In this document: piece after piece, positions 23,928 to 34,757 of the stretch
Layout of the letters: every line of letters starts with the position of its first letter
Numbering within the stretch: position 1 is the first letter of the stretch
Source of the DNA: Trueperella abortisuis
Lineage (GTDB): Bacteria > Actinomycetota > Actinomycetes > Actinomycetales > Actinomycetaceae
Direction: 5' to 3'
Length of the DNA stretch: 64,000 nt
NCBI RefSeq assembly: GCF_030811095.1
Contig: NZ_JAUSQL010000001.1
Coordinates: forward strand, 1,674,001 to 1,738,000
The notes under the pieces: generated by a model
What the model was told of the DNA's origin: nothing
The model's database searches: none
The model's input: only the letters and a program-made list of their open reading frames with translations
Position numbers and translations under genes: made by a program

Positions 23928-26474
23928 ATGCCCGGAACCAACCTCACGCGCGCAGAAGCCGAAGAGCGCGCGCAACTCATCCAGACCGAGACCTACCGGG
24001 TCGAGCTCGACCTTACTGGAGAGGAGACGTTCCGTTCGGCGACGACGGTGCGTTTCACCGCCACCCCCGGCGCGTCCTCATTCATCGACCTCATCGCTCA
24101 GGAGGTTGTGGCGATCCGCCTCAACGGCGAGGAGCTCCCCGTCGATTCGTATGCCGATTCGCGCATACCGCTGCCGAATCTTGCGGCCGATAACGAGCTG
24201 TACGTGGAAGCGATCTGCCCCTTCTCACACACGGGCGAGGGCCTGCACCACGCCGTCGACCCGGCGGACGGCCAGGTCTACCTCTACTCTCAGTTCGAGG
24301 TACCTGACGCGCGGCGCGTGTACGCCAATTTCGAACAGCCCGATTTGAAGGCGCAGTTCACCTTCGTGGTCGACGCGCCCGAGCAGTGGAAAGTCTTTTC
24401 CGTCTCGCCAACCCCGGAACCCACCTCGCTCGGCGACGGCGTGGCACGCTGGGAGTTCACGCCCACCGAGCGTATCTCCACCTACCTCACCGCGATTATT
24501 GCCGGCCCCTACGTGGGCGGGACGGGCAGCTACACCTCCACCGACGGGCGCGTAATCCCGATGGGTGTGTACGCCCGCGCTTCACTTGGCGAGTACCTCG
24601 ACGTCGATGAGTGCCTCGACATCACTGTCCGGGGCATGGAGTTCTTCGAGAACGCGTTCGACGTGCCCTACCCGTTCCGCAAGTACGATCAGATCTTCGT
24701 ACCGGAATACAACGCCGGCGCCATGGAGCACCCCGGCTGCGTGACTATCCTCGACGACTACGTCTTCCGCTCCCGCCCCACCGCCGCCCTCGTGGAACGC
24801 CGTGCGATCACGATTCTCCACGAGCTGGCCCACATGTGGTTCGGAGACCTGGTGACGATGAAGTGGTGGAACGACCTGTGGCTGAACGAGTCGTTCGCCG
24901 AGTTTATGAGCCACGTGGCCACCGCGAAGGCCACCCGCTGGACGGAAGCCTGGGTGACGTTCAACGCCTCGGAGAAGGTGTGGGCGCAGGCTCAGGATCA
25001 GCTGCCCTCCACCCACCCGATCGCGGCCGAGATCCGCGATCTGGAGGACGTGATGGTCAACTTCGACGGCATCACCTACGGCAAGGGCGCTTCCGTTTTC
25101 CAGCAGCTCGTGGCATACGTCGGCTACGACGAATTCATGACGGGGGTCTCGCGGTACCTGAAGAAGAAGGCCTGGGGCAACGCCACCCTGGAGGACCTCC
25201 TGGTGGAGTTGGAGGCCGCCTCCGGGCGCGACCTCAAGGCGTGGTCGAAGTTGTGGCTGGAGGAGGCCGGCATCAACACTCTCACCCCCGTCATCGAGGC
25301 GGACGGGGAGACGATCAAGTCCTTCGCCATCCGCCAGACCTGTGACGAGCACGCCTCCTTGCGCCCGCATCGCATCGGCGTCGGCGGTTACAGCCTCAAG
25401 GACGGCAAGCTCGAGCGGGTCTTCACCCACGAGCTCGACGTCGACGGCGAGCTGACCGAGGTGAGCGAGCTGGCCGGCGTCGTTCGCCCGGACCTCATCC
25501 TCATTAACGACGGCGACCTCGCCTACGCCAAGGTTCGCCTTGACGAACGTTCTGCCGCCACCGCACGCGACCACATTAACGCTTTCACCGAGCGCCTTCC
25601 GCGTACGCTCGTGTTGGCCTCCATGTGGAACATGTGCCGCGACGCCGAGCTAGCCGCCACCGACTACGTGGCACTCGCTTTGACCGCGCTCGAGACCGAG
25701 GATCACGGTACGGTCTTGCGCTACCTGCTCTCTCAACTCCAGATGGCCACCGATCTGTACTCGGCGCCGGCGAAGCGCCCGGAGCTCAAGAAGAAGGTGG
25801 CGGCCCGCCTGTTCGAGATTCTAGCAACCACCGAGCCTGGCTCGGACCGCCAGCTGCAGATCGCGATGGCGGCGGTGACGATGAGCGGATCCGAGCAGCT
25901 GGATCGTGTGGCCGGGTGGCTTTCCGACGACGACGTCCCGGCAGGTCTAGCCGTGGACGCCAACTTCCGCTGGGTCATCCTTCGCCGCCTGGCCGCGGCT
26001 GGCTGGGTTGACGAGGAGACGATCGCCGCCGAGCTCGCCGAACGCGATAACACGGCATCGGGTGCCGCGGGTGCGGCGCGGGCCAGGGCCTCGATCTCGC
26101 GGGCCGGGGCCAAGGAGCGCGCCTGGGAGGACATCGTGGGCGGGAAGACGTCCAACTCCGTCCAGCGCGCGCTGGGCTGGGGCTTCACCGAGGGCGATCC
26201 GGAATTGCTCGTGCCCTACGTGGATCGTTACTTCGGGGAGCTCCTCAACCAGTGGGAGAACCGGACCCTGGAGTTTTCGCAGAACTTCGTCAACCTCGTC
26301 TACCCTGCCCCGCTCAACGGCCTGGGTCTCGGCGTCGACCTGGTCGCGCGCACCGAGCAGTGGCTGGAGGAGAATGCCGACGCGGCCCCCGCGCTGCGCC
26401 GCTTGGTATCCGAGCGGCTGAGCAACGCCCAGCGGGCCGCGGCAGCCCAGGCCTGCGACGCCCGCCGTGGGTGA
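23928..26474 (+). CDS. pepN: Aminopeptidase N (M1 family)
   Basis: An 848-aa zinc aminopeptidase. Zinc motif HELAHMWFGDLVTMKWW and downstream NESFAEF glutamate are present. The exopeptidase motif reads GAMEH where most relatives have GAMEN. The catalytic-tyrosine region FDGITYGKGASVFQQL follows. The C-terminal ~400 residues are the ERAP1-like helical domain. Length fits actinobacterial PepN. ATG 23928 follows GAGAAAGGA; an in-frame ATG at 23904 lacks one. It removes N-terminal residues in the cytoplasm. The gene stands alone and ends at a terminator at 26536. Confidence 0.95.
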   Translation: MPGTNLTRAEAEERAQLIQTETYRVELDLTGEETFRSATTVRFTATPGASSFIDLIAQEVVAIRLNGEELPVDSYADSRIPLPNLAADNELYVEAICPFSHTGEGLHHAVDPADGQVYLYSQFEVPDARRVYANFEQPDLKAQFTFVVDAPEQWKVFSVSPTPEPTSLGDGVARWEFTPTERISTYLTAIIAGPYVGGTGSYTSTDGRVIPMGVYARASLGEYLDVDECLDITVRGMEFFENAFDVPYPFRKYDQIFVPEYNAGAMEHPGCVTILDDYVFRSRPTAALVERRAITILHELAHMWFGDLVTMKWWNDLWLNESFAEFMSHVATAKATRWTEAWVTFNASEKVWAQAQDQLPSTHPIAAEIRDLEDVMVNFDGITYGKGASVFQQLVAYVGYDEFMTGVSRYLKKKAWGNATLEDLLVELEAASGRDLKAWSKLWLEEAGINTLTPVIEADGETIKSFAIRQTCDEHASLRPHRIGVGGYSLKDGKLERVFTHELDVDGELTEVSELAGVVRPDLILINDGDLAYAKVRLDERSAATARDHINAFTERLPRTLVLASMWNMCRDAELAATDYVALALTALETEDHGTVLRYLLSQLQMATDLYSAPAKRPELKKKVAARLFEILATTEPGSDRQLQIAMAAVTMSGSEQLDRVAGWLSDDDVPAGLAVDANFRWVILRRLAAAGWVDEETIAAELAERDNTASGAAGAARARASISRAGAKERAWEDIVGGKTSNSVQRALGWGFTEGDPELLVPYVDRYFGELLNQWENRTLEFSQNFVNLVYPAPLNGLGLGVDLVARTEQWLEENADAAPALRRLVSERLSNAQRAAAAQACDARRG

Positions 26475-26535
26475 CTGGTCTCGCCTGGTAGGGCACCCGC
26501 GCTAGGGGCCAATGCAGGCGAGTACCTGCCAGATG

Positions 26536-26578
26536 GGTGCACGGGTTCGGACGCCAGTTCGAACCCGTGCACCTTTCT
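26536..26578 (+). terminator. Terminator after pepN
   Basis: GGTGCACGGGTTCG pairs perfectly with CGAACCCGTGCACC, followed by TTTCTC. Confidence 0.85.
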
Positions 26579-26681
26579 CATCCGCGCACGAAGCTGTCCA
26601 CAGATTGTGGATGTGAAGGACGCATCCACAATCCGCCCTCAATCGGCGGGGAACGGTTGCACAGTTTCCTAGGATGTCACC

Positions 26682-27203
26682 ATGAACCAGATTCGACCCG
26701 CATGGGCTAACACATCCGACCTGCTTCGCCAGTACTATGACGAGGAGTGGGGCTTTCCCATCACCGATTCGGCTGGAATCTTCGAGCGCATCGTGCTCGA
26801 GTCTTTCCAGTCCGGGCTGTCGTGGGAGACCGTGCTACGCAAACGCCCCGCCTTCCGTGAGGCCTTCGCCGGCTTTGACCCCAACGCCGTGGCCGCATTC
26901 AACGACGACGACGTGGCGCGTCTCCTATCCAACCCAGCTATCATTCGCAACGAACGAAAGATCCGCGCCGCCATCACCAACGCCCAGGCCACACTTGCCC
27001 TGGAGGAATCCGGCCGGCCCCTGTCCACACTGGTGTGGTCCTTCGCCCCTCAGGATTCCTACGGGGCGGGTCCAGATGCGGGTAGCTCACCAGAATCGTC
27101 CGCACTGGCCAGGGAGCTCAAGGCGGCTGGTTTCACCTTCGTCGGCCCGGTGACGATGTTCGCCCTCATGCAGGCGATCGGCATGTACGACCACCGGCTC
27201 TGA
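26682..27203 (+). CDS. tag: DNA-3-methyladenine glycosylase I-like protein
   Basis: A 173-aa protein of the Tag family, which removes 3-methyladenine from alkylated DNA. Recognisable parts: YYDEEWGFPITDSAGIFERIVLESFQSGLSW, where a His is usual at the second Tyr and the catalytic Glu lies in LESFQSGLSW, then NPAIIRNERKIRAAITNA and GFTFVGPVTMFALMQAIGMYDH. It has no cysteine at all, and the N-terminal Cys and His zinc ligands of E. coli Tag are absent, so this is a zinc-free variant. It is a single gene, convergent with the EIIB-like gene. Confidence 0.88.
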   Translation: MNQIRPAWANTSDLLRQYYDEEWGFPITDSAGIFERIVLESFQSGLSWETVLRKRPAFREAFAGFDPNAVAAFNDDDVARLLSNPAIIRNERKIRAAITNAQATLALEESGRPLSTLVWSFAPQDSYGAGPDAGSSPESSALARELKAAGFTFVGPVTMFALMQAIGMYDHRL

Positions 27204-27206
27204 GCT

Positions 27207-27239
27207 CGGTGTTGCTCCCGGCGGGCGGGAGCAACACCG
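27207..27239. terminator. Perfect hairpin between convergent tag and the EIIB-like gene
   Basis: CGGTGTTGCTCCC pairs with GGGAGCAACACCG over a 7-nt loop. There is no T tract. It fills the whole gap between the two stop codons. Confidence 0.75.
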
Positions 27240-27485
27240 CTACTCTTCCGGTTCGCCGAAGAGGCGGCGGTCCAGCTCCACGCCGACCTGCTCGGCCTCC
27301 GGGCCGATGATGAGCTGGACGGCCCGCTTCTGCACCACGACGCCAAGCGCGCCCATCCGCTCCAGGCGCGGCTTATCCACCAGGTTCTTGTCCACCACCC
27401 CCACGCGGATCCGCGCAAGGGCCACGTCCACTTTACGCACGTTTTTCGCCCCGCCGACCGCGGCGAGGAGCTCTTCGAGGTCCAC
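27240..27485 (-). CDS. Stand-alone PTS EIIB-like domain lacking the phosphorylated cysteine
   Basis: An 81-aa protein matching the glucose-family PTS EIIB fold: LLAAVGGAKNVRKVDVALARIRV, then ERMGALGVVV and QLIIGPEAEQVGVEL. Active EIIB domains have D-x-C-x-T-R-[LI]-R, with cysteine carrying the phosphate; here the line reads DVALARIR, with Ala at that place and no cysteine anywhere. It cannot transfer phosphate in the known way. GTG 27485 overlaps the malQ stop as TAGTG, so it is translated by coupling after malQ. A regulatory or sugar-sensing role linked to maltodextrin use is a guess. Confidence 0.8.
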   Translation of the reverse strand: MDLEELLAAVGGAKNVRKVDVALARIRVGVVDKNLVDKPRLERMGALGVVVQKRAVQLIIGPEAEQVGVELDRRLFGEPEE

Positions 27486-29620
27486 TATCGCATGCTTTCC
27501 AGCTCGTGGGTCAGCGTCGCGACAAGGGACTGAAGGCGCGGGTTCGTGGCCAAGTCCTCAACAAGCACGACCTTCTCGGTGCCGTCCGCCAGTGGCAGGC
27601 GCCAATTCGGGTATTCCTGATCCGTGCCCGGCTGGTTCTGAGCACGGCGCTCCCCCACCGCGTTGACGAGCGACACCTGCAAAATCGGGGAAGGCGTGCG
27701 CACGATGTAGGCGTGCAGGGCCTCCACGATCTCGCGCTCCGAGGGGTCCTCCCCGAGGAGACCAAATTCGCGCAGGCGATACATAACCCGGTTGCGCTCC
27801 TCGCGCGCCTCGGCGCGCATCTCCTCAACAGGCTTCACCAGCAGCCCCAGGCTCTCGCGCAGATCCACGTGCTCGCCCGCCAGGTAGCTGGCGGCTGGTG
27901 GCAAGTCGTGGGTGTCCACGGAGACCATCGCATCCGAGCGGTAATCCTGCGGGCGGATCGGCCAGCCACTAGCGTCCTTCTCGAACCAGAACACTGACGT
28001 GCCAAAGATGCCGCGCTCGCGCAGGTATTCGCGCACCCACGGCTCCACCGTGCCCAGGTCCTCACCAACCACGATGACGCCGGCCCGGTGCGCCTCCAAG
28101 AGTAGAACACCCACCATCGCCTCATGGTTGAAGCGCACGTAGGTGCCCTCCGTCGGTGCCGCACCCTCCGGGATCCACCACAACCGGAACAGGCCCATGA
28201 TGTGATCCACGCGGAGCAACCCGGCGTGGCGCATGACCGTGCGTGCCATGTCGCGTAGCGGGGCATAGTTCATCTCCTCCAAGGAGTCCGGGCGCCACGG
28301 CGGCTGAGACCAGTTCTGCCCCTGCTGGTTATACATATCCGGCGGCGCCCCCACCCCGATGCCCTTCGCGAACGCGTCCGGAAGCATCCACACGTCCGCA
28401 CCATTCGGGTGGACGCCCACTGCGAGATCGTGCGAAATACCGATCCGCATGCCCGCAGCGCGCGATTCGTTCTGCGCCCGGCTCAGCTGCTCATCCATGA
28501 CCCACTGTAGCCACGCCCAGAAATCCACGCGGTCGGAAAGCTCACGCCGCTCGCGAGCCACGTGGGGGGAGCTAATGTTACGGAGCTTGAGCGGGAACTC
28601 TGTTCCGTACTTCTCCACCAGTGCACACCACAACGCGAAGTCCTCCAGGCCCTGGCCCTCCATTTCGCGGAAACGCTCGAAGTCACGCTGGCGGGCTTGA
28701 GAACGGCCCACGGCGAAGATGACGTCAAGTGCCTCGCGCTTGGCCTTCCACGCTGCGTCCCGATCAATCAGCTCGTTCTCCAGCGACATCTTCTTGACGT
28801 TTTCGCTGGCCCACGTCACCAGCGAACGCTCCGGCCCGGACAGGTAAGCCACCTCGCGGATGTCTTCCGGGCGAATGTAGATCGGGTTGAAGAAACGCCT
28901 GGTCACCGGCAGATAGGGTGAGGCTGACATCGGCTCGATCGGCTCGGCCGCGTGCAACGGGTTAACCAGAAGGAAGTCGGCACCCAGATCGCCGAACAGC
29001 GAACCCATCTCCGCCAAGTCCGCGGCGTCGCCAATCCCCCACGACTGGCGCGAGCGAGTCGAATACAGCTGCGCCATCATGCCCCAAACACGCCCGCGAA
29101 GCCGGGATTCGACATCGAGGCGGGTGGGAGTGACGATGAGACTCGCCTCCTCCACGTGCTCTTCGTCGCCGTTGTGAAAGCGAGCGCGCAGCGTATGGTA
29201 GCCCAGCGGCGTGCCAACGGGAACCACGAACGACGCCTGGCCGATGAGGACGCCGTCGATGTTACGCGGCAACTCCCAGTCGTCAATCTGGCGGGCGCCG
29301 ATCGTGCCGCCACCCTCCACGACGATCTCAACCTCCACGGAGCACCCGTGCGGGACGTGAACGTGAAAAGTGGTCTCGCGGTCGTCGCGGGCAATCGTAC
29401 AATGCGGCAAGACGCGGCGCCACGGCCGCTCGTCGCGGGCCTTCAACTCGGCGCGGATTGACTCGTCACTCGAGGCGTCCACCCCCATCGCGGCGAGAAC
29501 GGAAATCAACGTCGAGGTAGAAACTTCCCGGAAGTTACCATCGAAATCCCAAAAGTCGAGCGCCACCCCATAGCCCTCCGCAAGGGTCTTGAGCAGATCT
29601 CGGTTTACCTCATGCGACAT
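27485..29620 (-). CDS. malQ: 4-alpha-glucanotransferase (amylomaltase)
   Basis: A 711-aa GH77 enzyme that moves glucan units between maltodextrins. The N-terminal ~150 residues are an extra domain typical of actinobacterial MalQ. The catalytic nucleophile Asp is in LLRVDHIMGLFRLWWIPEG, the acid/base Glu in VVGEDLGTVEPWVREYL, and the third carboxylate in SVDTHDLPPAASYLAGEH. SWGIGDAADLAEMGSLFGD is also typical. It acts in the cytoplasm. AAAAGGAGATGC precedes the ATG. It is coupled to the EIIB-like gene and divergent from tesB. Confidence 0.96.
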   Translation of the reverse strand: MSHEVNRDLLKTLAEGYGVALDFWDFDGNFREVSTSTLISVLAAMGVDASSDESIRAELKARDERPWRRVLPHCTIARDDRETTFHVHVPHGCSVEVEIVVEGGGTIGARQIDDWELPRNIDGVLIGQASFVVPVGTPLGYHTLRARFHNGDEEHVEEASLIVTPTRLDVESRLRGRVWGMMAQLYSTRSRQSWGIGDAADLAEMGSLFGDLGADFLLVNPLHAAEPIEPMSASPYLPVTRRFFNPIYIRPEDIREVAYLSGPERSLVTWASENVKKMSLENELIDRDAAWKAKREALDVIFAVGRSQARQRDFERFREMEGQGLEDFALWCALVEKYGTEFPLKLRNISSPHVARERRELSDRVDFWAWLQWVMDEQLSRAQNESRAAGMRIGISHDLAVGVHPNGADVWMLPDAFAKGIGVGAPPDMYNQQGQNWSQPPWRPDSLEEMNYAPLRDMARTVMRHAGLLRVDHIMGLFRLWWIPEGAAPTEGTYVRFNHEAMVGVLLLEAHRAGVIVVGEDLGTVEPWVREYLRERGIFGTSVFWFEKDASGWPIRPQDYRSDAMVSVDTHDLPPAASYLAGEHVDLRESLGLLVKPVEEMRAEAREERNRVMYRLREFGLLGEDPSEREIVEALHAYIVRTPSPILQVSLVNAVGERRAQNQPGTDQEYPNWRLPLADGTEKVVLVEDLATNPRLQSLVATLTHELESMR

Positions 29621-29757
29621 TGCATCTCCTTTTCTGTGCTAGAGCCAAGTTTAGCCAGGTCACATTATTTTTGACGAAAGCGTAAAAGTAGTTTGCAAAG
29701 TTACCAAAGAGTAGGATTGCGCAGTGACAGTGTCGGTACTCGCGAAAGCTAGGTAAA

Positions 29758-30645
29758 ATGTCGTATCTACCCACGCCTGAGACGAACGATGAGCCCTTAT
29801 CCTCAGTGCTTCGCACCCTGAAGATGAAAGAATGCGAGCCGGGATCCTACGAAGGAACCAACCTCAACCAGGTCTCCGGGCGCGTCTACGGTGGTCAGGT
29901 CTTTGCACAGGCGGTCGTTGCCGCGCAGGCCACCGTCGCCGACGAGTATCTCAGCCGCCAGATCCACTCCATCACGGCCGCCTTCCTGCGCCCCGGAAGG
30001 CTCGACGTCCCCACCCGCCTCGACGTCGAGGAAGTGCTCGACGGTCGTTCCTTCTCCACCCGCCGCGTCCACGCCTCCCAGAACGGCAAGACGATCCTCA
30101 CCGCGCGCGCGTCCTTCCAGGAAATCCAGCCCGGCATGGAGCACGAAAGCCCCATGCCCGACGCGCCCGCACCGGAGACCCTGCCCTCGTCGGCCGACTA
30201 CTTCGCCAACATGGATAATCCCGTGGGACGGATCATGAACTCGACCAACGCCACCGACCTGCGTTACGTCGACGGGCCGATCTGGCTCAAGCCCTCACCG
30301 CATCGCTCCGAGCGCACTCTCATCTGGTTCCGTCTGCGCAACCCTGTTCCGGACACTTCCCAGTTTATGCACCGCGCGCTGCTGGCCTACTCTACTGACC
30401 AGTTCATGCTCGAGCCTGTGCTTCGCCGCCACGGCCTGTTTTGGATGAGCCCGAAGCTATCGCTCGCCACCCTCGACCACTCGATCTGGTGGCACCGCGA
30501 CGTCAACATGTCCGAGTGGATCTTGGCCGAACTGACCTCCCCCTCAGCCCAAGGTGGGCGCGGCCTGTCGCTGGCACGCTTCTTCCAAGATGGGAAGCAT
30601 GTGGCCACCATGTCCCAGGAGGGCATGGTCCGCTCGAGGGACTGA
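29758..30645 (+). CDS. tesB: Acyl-CoA thioesterase II
   Basis: A 295-aa double-hotdog thioesterase hydrolysing acyl-CoA. Hotdog 1 starts with NLNQVSGRVYGGQVFAQAVV. The active-site Asp is in LLAYSTDQFMLEP, followed by SLATLDHSIWWHR and, near the end, LARFFQDGKHVATMSQEGMVR, which supplies the catalytic Gln. Length matches E. coli TesB (286 aa). No clear Shine-Dalgarno lies before ATG 29758, only TAGG. It is followed by a very long perfect hairpin. Confidence 0.95.
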   Translation: MSYLPTPETNDEPLSSVLRTLKMKECEPGSYEGTNLNQVSGRVYGGQVFAQAVVAAQATVADEYLSRQIHSITAAFLRPGRLDVPTRLDVEEVLDGRSFSTRRVHASQNGKTILTARASFQEIQPGMEHESPMPDAPAPETLPSSADYFANMDNPVGRIMNSTNATDLRYVDGPIWLKPSPHRSERTLIWFRLRNPVPDTSQFMHRALLAYSTDQFMLEPVLRRHGLFWMSPKLSLATLDHSIWWHRDVNMSEWILAELTSPSAQGGRGLSLARFFQDGKHVATMSQEGMVRSRD

Positions 30646-30700
30646 CCGGCCCGCGAGCGCGCGTTGCTGACGTGGGCAGCTCGTCGATCCTTGGCTCAAG

Positions 30701-30750
30701 GCTGACGGCGCGGTGGTGCGGGCGTGAGCCCGCACCACCGCGCCGTCAGC
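30701..30750. terminator. 23-bp perfect GC-rich hairpin between convergent tesB and ettA
   Basis: Positions 30701-30723 pair with 30728-30750 without mismatch, around GTGA. It has no T tract. It ends six bases before the ettA stop and so can serve both genes. Confidence 0.85.
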
Positions 30751-30756
30751 TAACGC

Positions 30757-32439
<1,683 letters not shown>

Positions 32440-32560
32440 AGTACTCCCATAGTTGTCTTCGGATACTAGCCCAAGCCTAATTTATCCTCCCCGGGTGGCA
32501 AAGACCCGCGCCTGGGCGTTTGGTCACCCGGCGCGGAATCTTCAGCCTCATCGCCTCGTT

Positions 32561-33154
32561 CTACGCCATCAGATCGACCTCCTGCGCATCCTCGAGATCC
32601 TCCAGCTCGGCGTCGACGTCGGCGCCGAGGGCCTCGGCATCGAGTGCGGCGGCCTCGATGTCGACGACATCGAGGCTGTCCTCGCCGCGGCCCTCCGGCA
32701 GGGCTTGGCCCGCCTCGGCGGTCTCCGAGCTCTCAGCCTTCGGTTCGACCCGCCACTGCTCATCGCCTGGCGCGGCGGGAGGCGTATTCATAATCTTCAC
32801 GAAGTTGGCCATTCCCGTGGATATTTCCACCCCCACCGAGTCTGCGTGGATGACGAGGGAGGTCCGGGCCACCCCGTCCCTATCCGCCCACATACGCTGG
32901 GTCAGCCTGCCGCGCACCAACACCGGGGTACCCTTGTGTAAGGATGTAGCGGCGTTCTTCGCCAAGGATCCATAGCAGCGCACCGAGTACCACGTTGTCA
33001 CGCCCTTCCGGAATTCGCTGTGTGCCCGGCTAAAGTAGCGCGGGGTCACCCCCACGTTCACGATGGTCGCGGCCCCGGCCCCGTTCTCGTCCGGCGGGAA
33101 GTAGCGTGGGACACCGCCCACCCATCCGCGAATTGTCACAATGGTGTCGTTCAT
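32561..33154 (-). CDS. ssb: Single-stranded DNA-binding protein (paralogue)
   Basis: A 197-aa protein with an OB-fold SSB domain in residues 1-115 (TIVTIRGWVGGVPRYF, WYSVRCYGSLAKNAATSLHKGTPVLV split by short loops, RTSLVIHADSVG). The C-terminal ~70 residues are very acidic but end in DLMA, not the DDDIPF-type tip by which canonical SSB recruits replication partners. So it is likely a second SSB, with the main copy elsewhere near rpsF. ATG 33154 follows GGAGAACT; longer in-frame starts to 33259 lack ribosome sites. It is expressed separately from the GTPase genes upstream, with a ~130-bp gap. Confidence 0.85.
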   Translation of the reverse strand: MNDTIVTIRGWVGGVPRYFPPDENGAGAATIVNVGVTPRYFSRAHSEFRKGVTTWYSVRCYGSLAKNAATSLHKGTPVLVRGRLTQRMWADRDGVARTSLVIHADSVGVEISTGMANFVKIMNTPPAAPGDEQWRVEPKAESSETAEAGQALPEGRGEDSLDVVDIEAAALDAEALGADVDAELEDLEDAQEVDLMA

Positions 33155-33286
33155 CAGTTCTCCTTCATTACTGGAAAGTGGCACTTCCGACTCTGCCAAC
33201 TTCCTCAAGGCGGCGTCGGGGGCACCTACCCGAAAAGGGGGTTCCTCCAGCCTCAGCAACGCCTGTGGAGAACTTTTTTCGCGAAT

Positions 33287-34750
33287 TTATGCGGTTTTCT
33301 CCTTCGCGAAAAAGACCGTCGAGTCAAGCGCCTCGCGCGTGAGGCGGTGCTGGTCGAGGATCTCACGCGGCCCGGCCACGAGGTGCTCCTGCGTGGCCTG
33401 CGCCATCGCCTCGCGCACATCACGTTCGTATGCCGCGGCCGCCCGCGCGGCACTGCGCGCCACCGCCTTCTTACCAAGCCACCCGGCCACGAACCCCACA
33501 AGCACGCCTCCCACGACGACGCCGACCTTCACCGCCGTGCTCATGGAGCCAAGCACGGCGAGCACCACGCCAGCCACCGCGAGCGCCACTCCCCCGACGA
33601 GCCCCACGAAAGCCGGGATGTGGGAGACCGCGGGCAACGGCGTCGTGCGAATCGCCGTCCCGAGCGCCCGCCTGAAGCGGTCCGCCGGCGACACCGCGGA
33701 GGTCACGGCCTCCTGCCACACCGGCGGAAGGCCGGTGCGCACGTGCGCCACCCACGCGTCACGGATCGCATGAACCATGGTATTCGCGGGCTGCTCAGGT
33801 ACCACCAGCGCCGCGGCTTGGTAGGATCGGCCCGACGCTCGGATCGACTCCACGACGGAGGGGATGCCAGAGGAACGCACGATACGGTCGTTGATGTCAT
33901 CGACAGCCTCGCCCTCGACGGCCGGCTCCTCACGGCCCACGTTTTGCCGCAACCGTCCCGCGATCGCGTCAAGCTCAGCGGCCGCCGTGCGGGCATTGAA
34001 CGACTGGCCGGCAACCGCCCGCGCGAGCACGTCACGCACACCGTCGACTCCATCACCAGTCAGCGCCGACGCGGCCAGGATCGGCACCTCCGTCAGCCCG
34101 TCGCGGTCCAGGAGGTTACGCAGGTCGCCAAGCAGGGTCTCACGCTGGTTCGCCGGCACGCGGTCGATCTGGTTCATCACCACGACCATCGCCTCCTGGC
34201 GCCCGCCCAGGCTCTCGAAGAAGCCCTTGTGGAGGACCTCGTCGGCGTACTTTTGCGGATCAACGATCCAGATGAGCACGTCAGCCATCGGCAGCAGCCG
34301 ATCCACTTGCGCCGAATGTGCGATCGCCACCGAATCATGGTCGGGCAGGTCGAGCAGCACTAGCCCATCGAGCCTGTCGTGGCCCACCGTCAGGATCGAG
34401 GAGTGCTCGATCCTGCGATCGGGATCCACCTGCAGGTAGTCCAGCAGCTCGGAGGCGTCCACGTCGAACGTGCAGGCAGCCGCACGCTCCGTCGTCGGGC
34501 GGATGTCACCCGAGTCCGCGAAGTCCAGCTCCGTGATCGCGTTGAACATGGTCGACTTGCCCGAGCCGGTGCCGCCCACCAGCACGGCGACCGTCGTATC
34601 GAGCCCGAGGCGCATGCGCTCCTGGGCGCGGCGCAGATCGTCCTGGGCGCGACTGGCCACATACGGGTCGAAGTAGGGCCCGCCCGCGCCGACTGCGCTT
34701 TGCAACGCCTTCAGCCGCCCAATGACCTCTTCATCTGCCTGGCGATCCAT
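33287..34750 (-). CDS. Dynamin-like/YfjP-type membrane GTPase
   Basis: A 487-aa protein, second gene of a GTPase pair. G1 is LVGGTGSGKSTMFNAI, G3 is LLDLPDHDS, and G4 is VMNQIDRV. The middle is helical. Two membrane segments near residues ~395-440 (FVGLVGGVALAVAGVVLAVLG and VGVVVGGVLVGFVAGWLG split by a short basic loop) precede a coiled, basic C-terminus. Such proteins may shape membranes or aid ribosome or division processes; the function here is unknown. ATG 34750 follows GGGGAAG. The gap to the upstream gene is only 7 nt, so the two likely work as a pair, like heterodimeric bacterial dynamins. Confidence 0.8.
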   Translation of the reverse strand: MDRQADEEVIGRLKALQSAVGAGGPYFDPYVASRAQDDLRRAQERMRLGLDTTVAVLVGGTGSGKSTMFNAITELDFADSGDIRPTTERAAACTFDVDASELLDYLQVDPDRRIEHSSILTVGHDRLDGLVLLDLPDHDSVAIAHSAQVDRLLPMADVLIWIVDPQKYADEVLHKGFFESLGGRQEAMVVVMNQIDRVPANQRETLLGDLRNLLDRDGLTEVPILAASALTGDGVDGVRDVLARAVAGQSFNARTAAAELDAIAGRLRQNVGREEPAVEGEAVDDINDRIVRSSGIPSVVESIRASGRSYQAAALVVPEQPANTMVHAIRDAWVAHVRTGLPPVWQEAVTSAVSPADRFRRALGTAIRTTPLPAVSHIPAFVGLVGGVALAVAGVVLAVLGSMSTAVKVGVVVGGVLVGFVAGWLGKKAVARSAARAAAAYERDVREAMAQATQEHLVAGPREILDQHRLTREALDSTVFFAKEKTA

Positions 34751-34757
34751 ACTTCCC

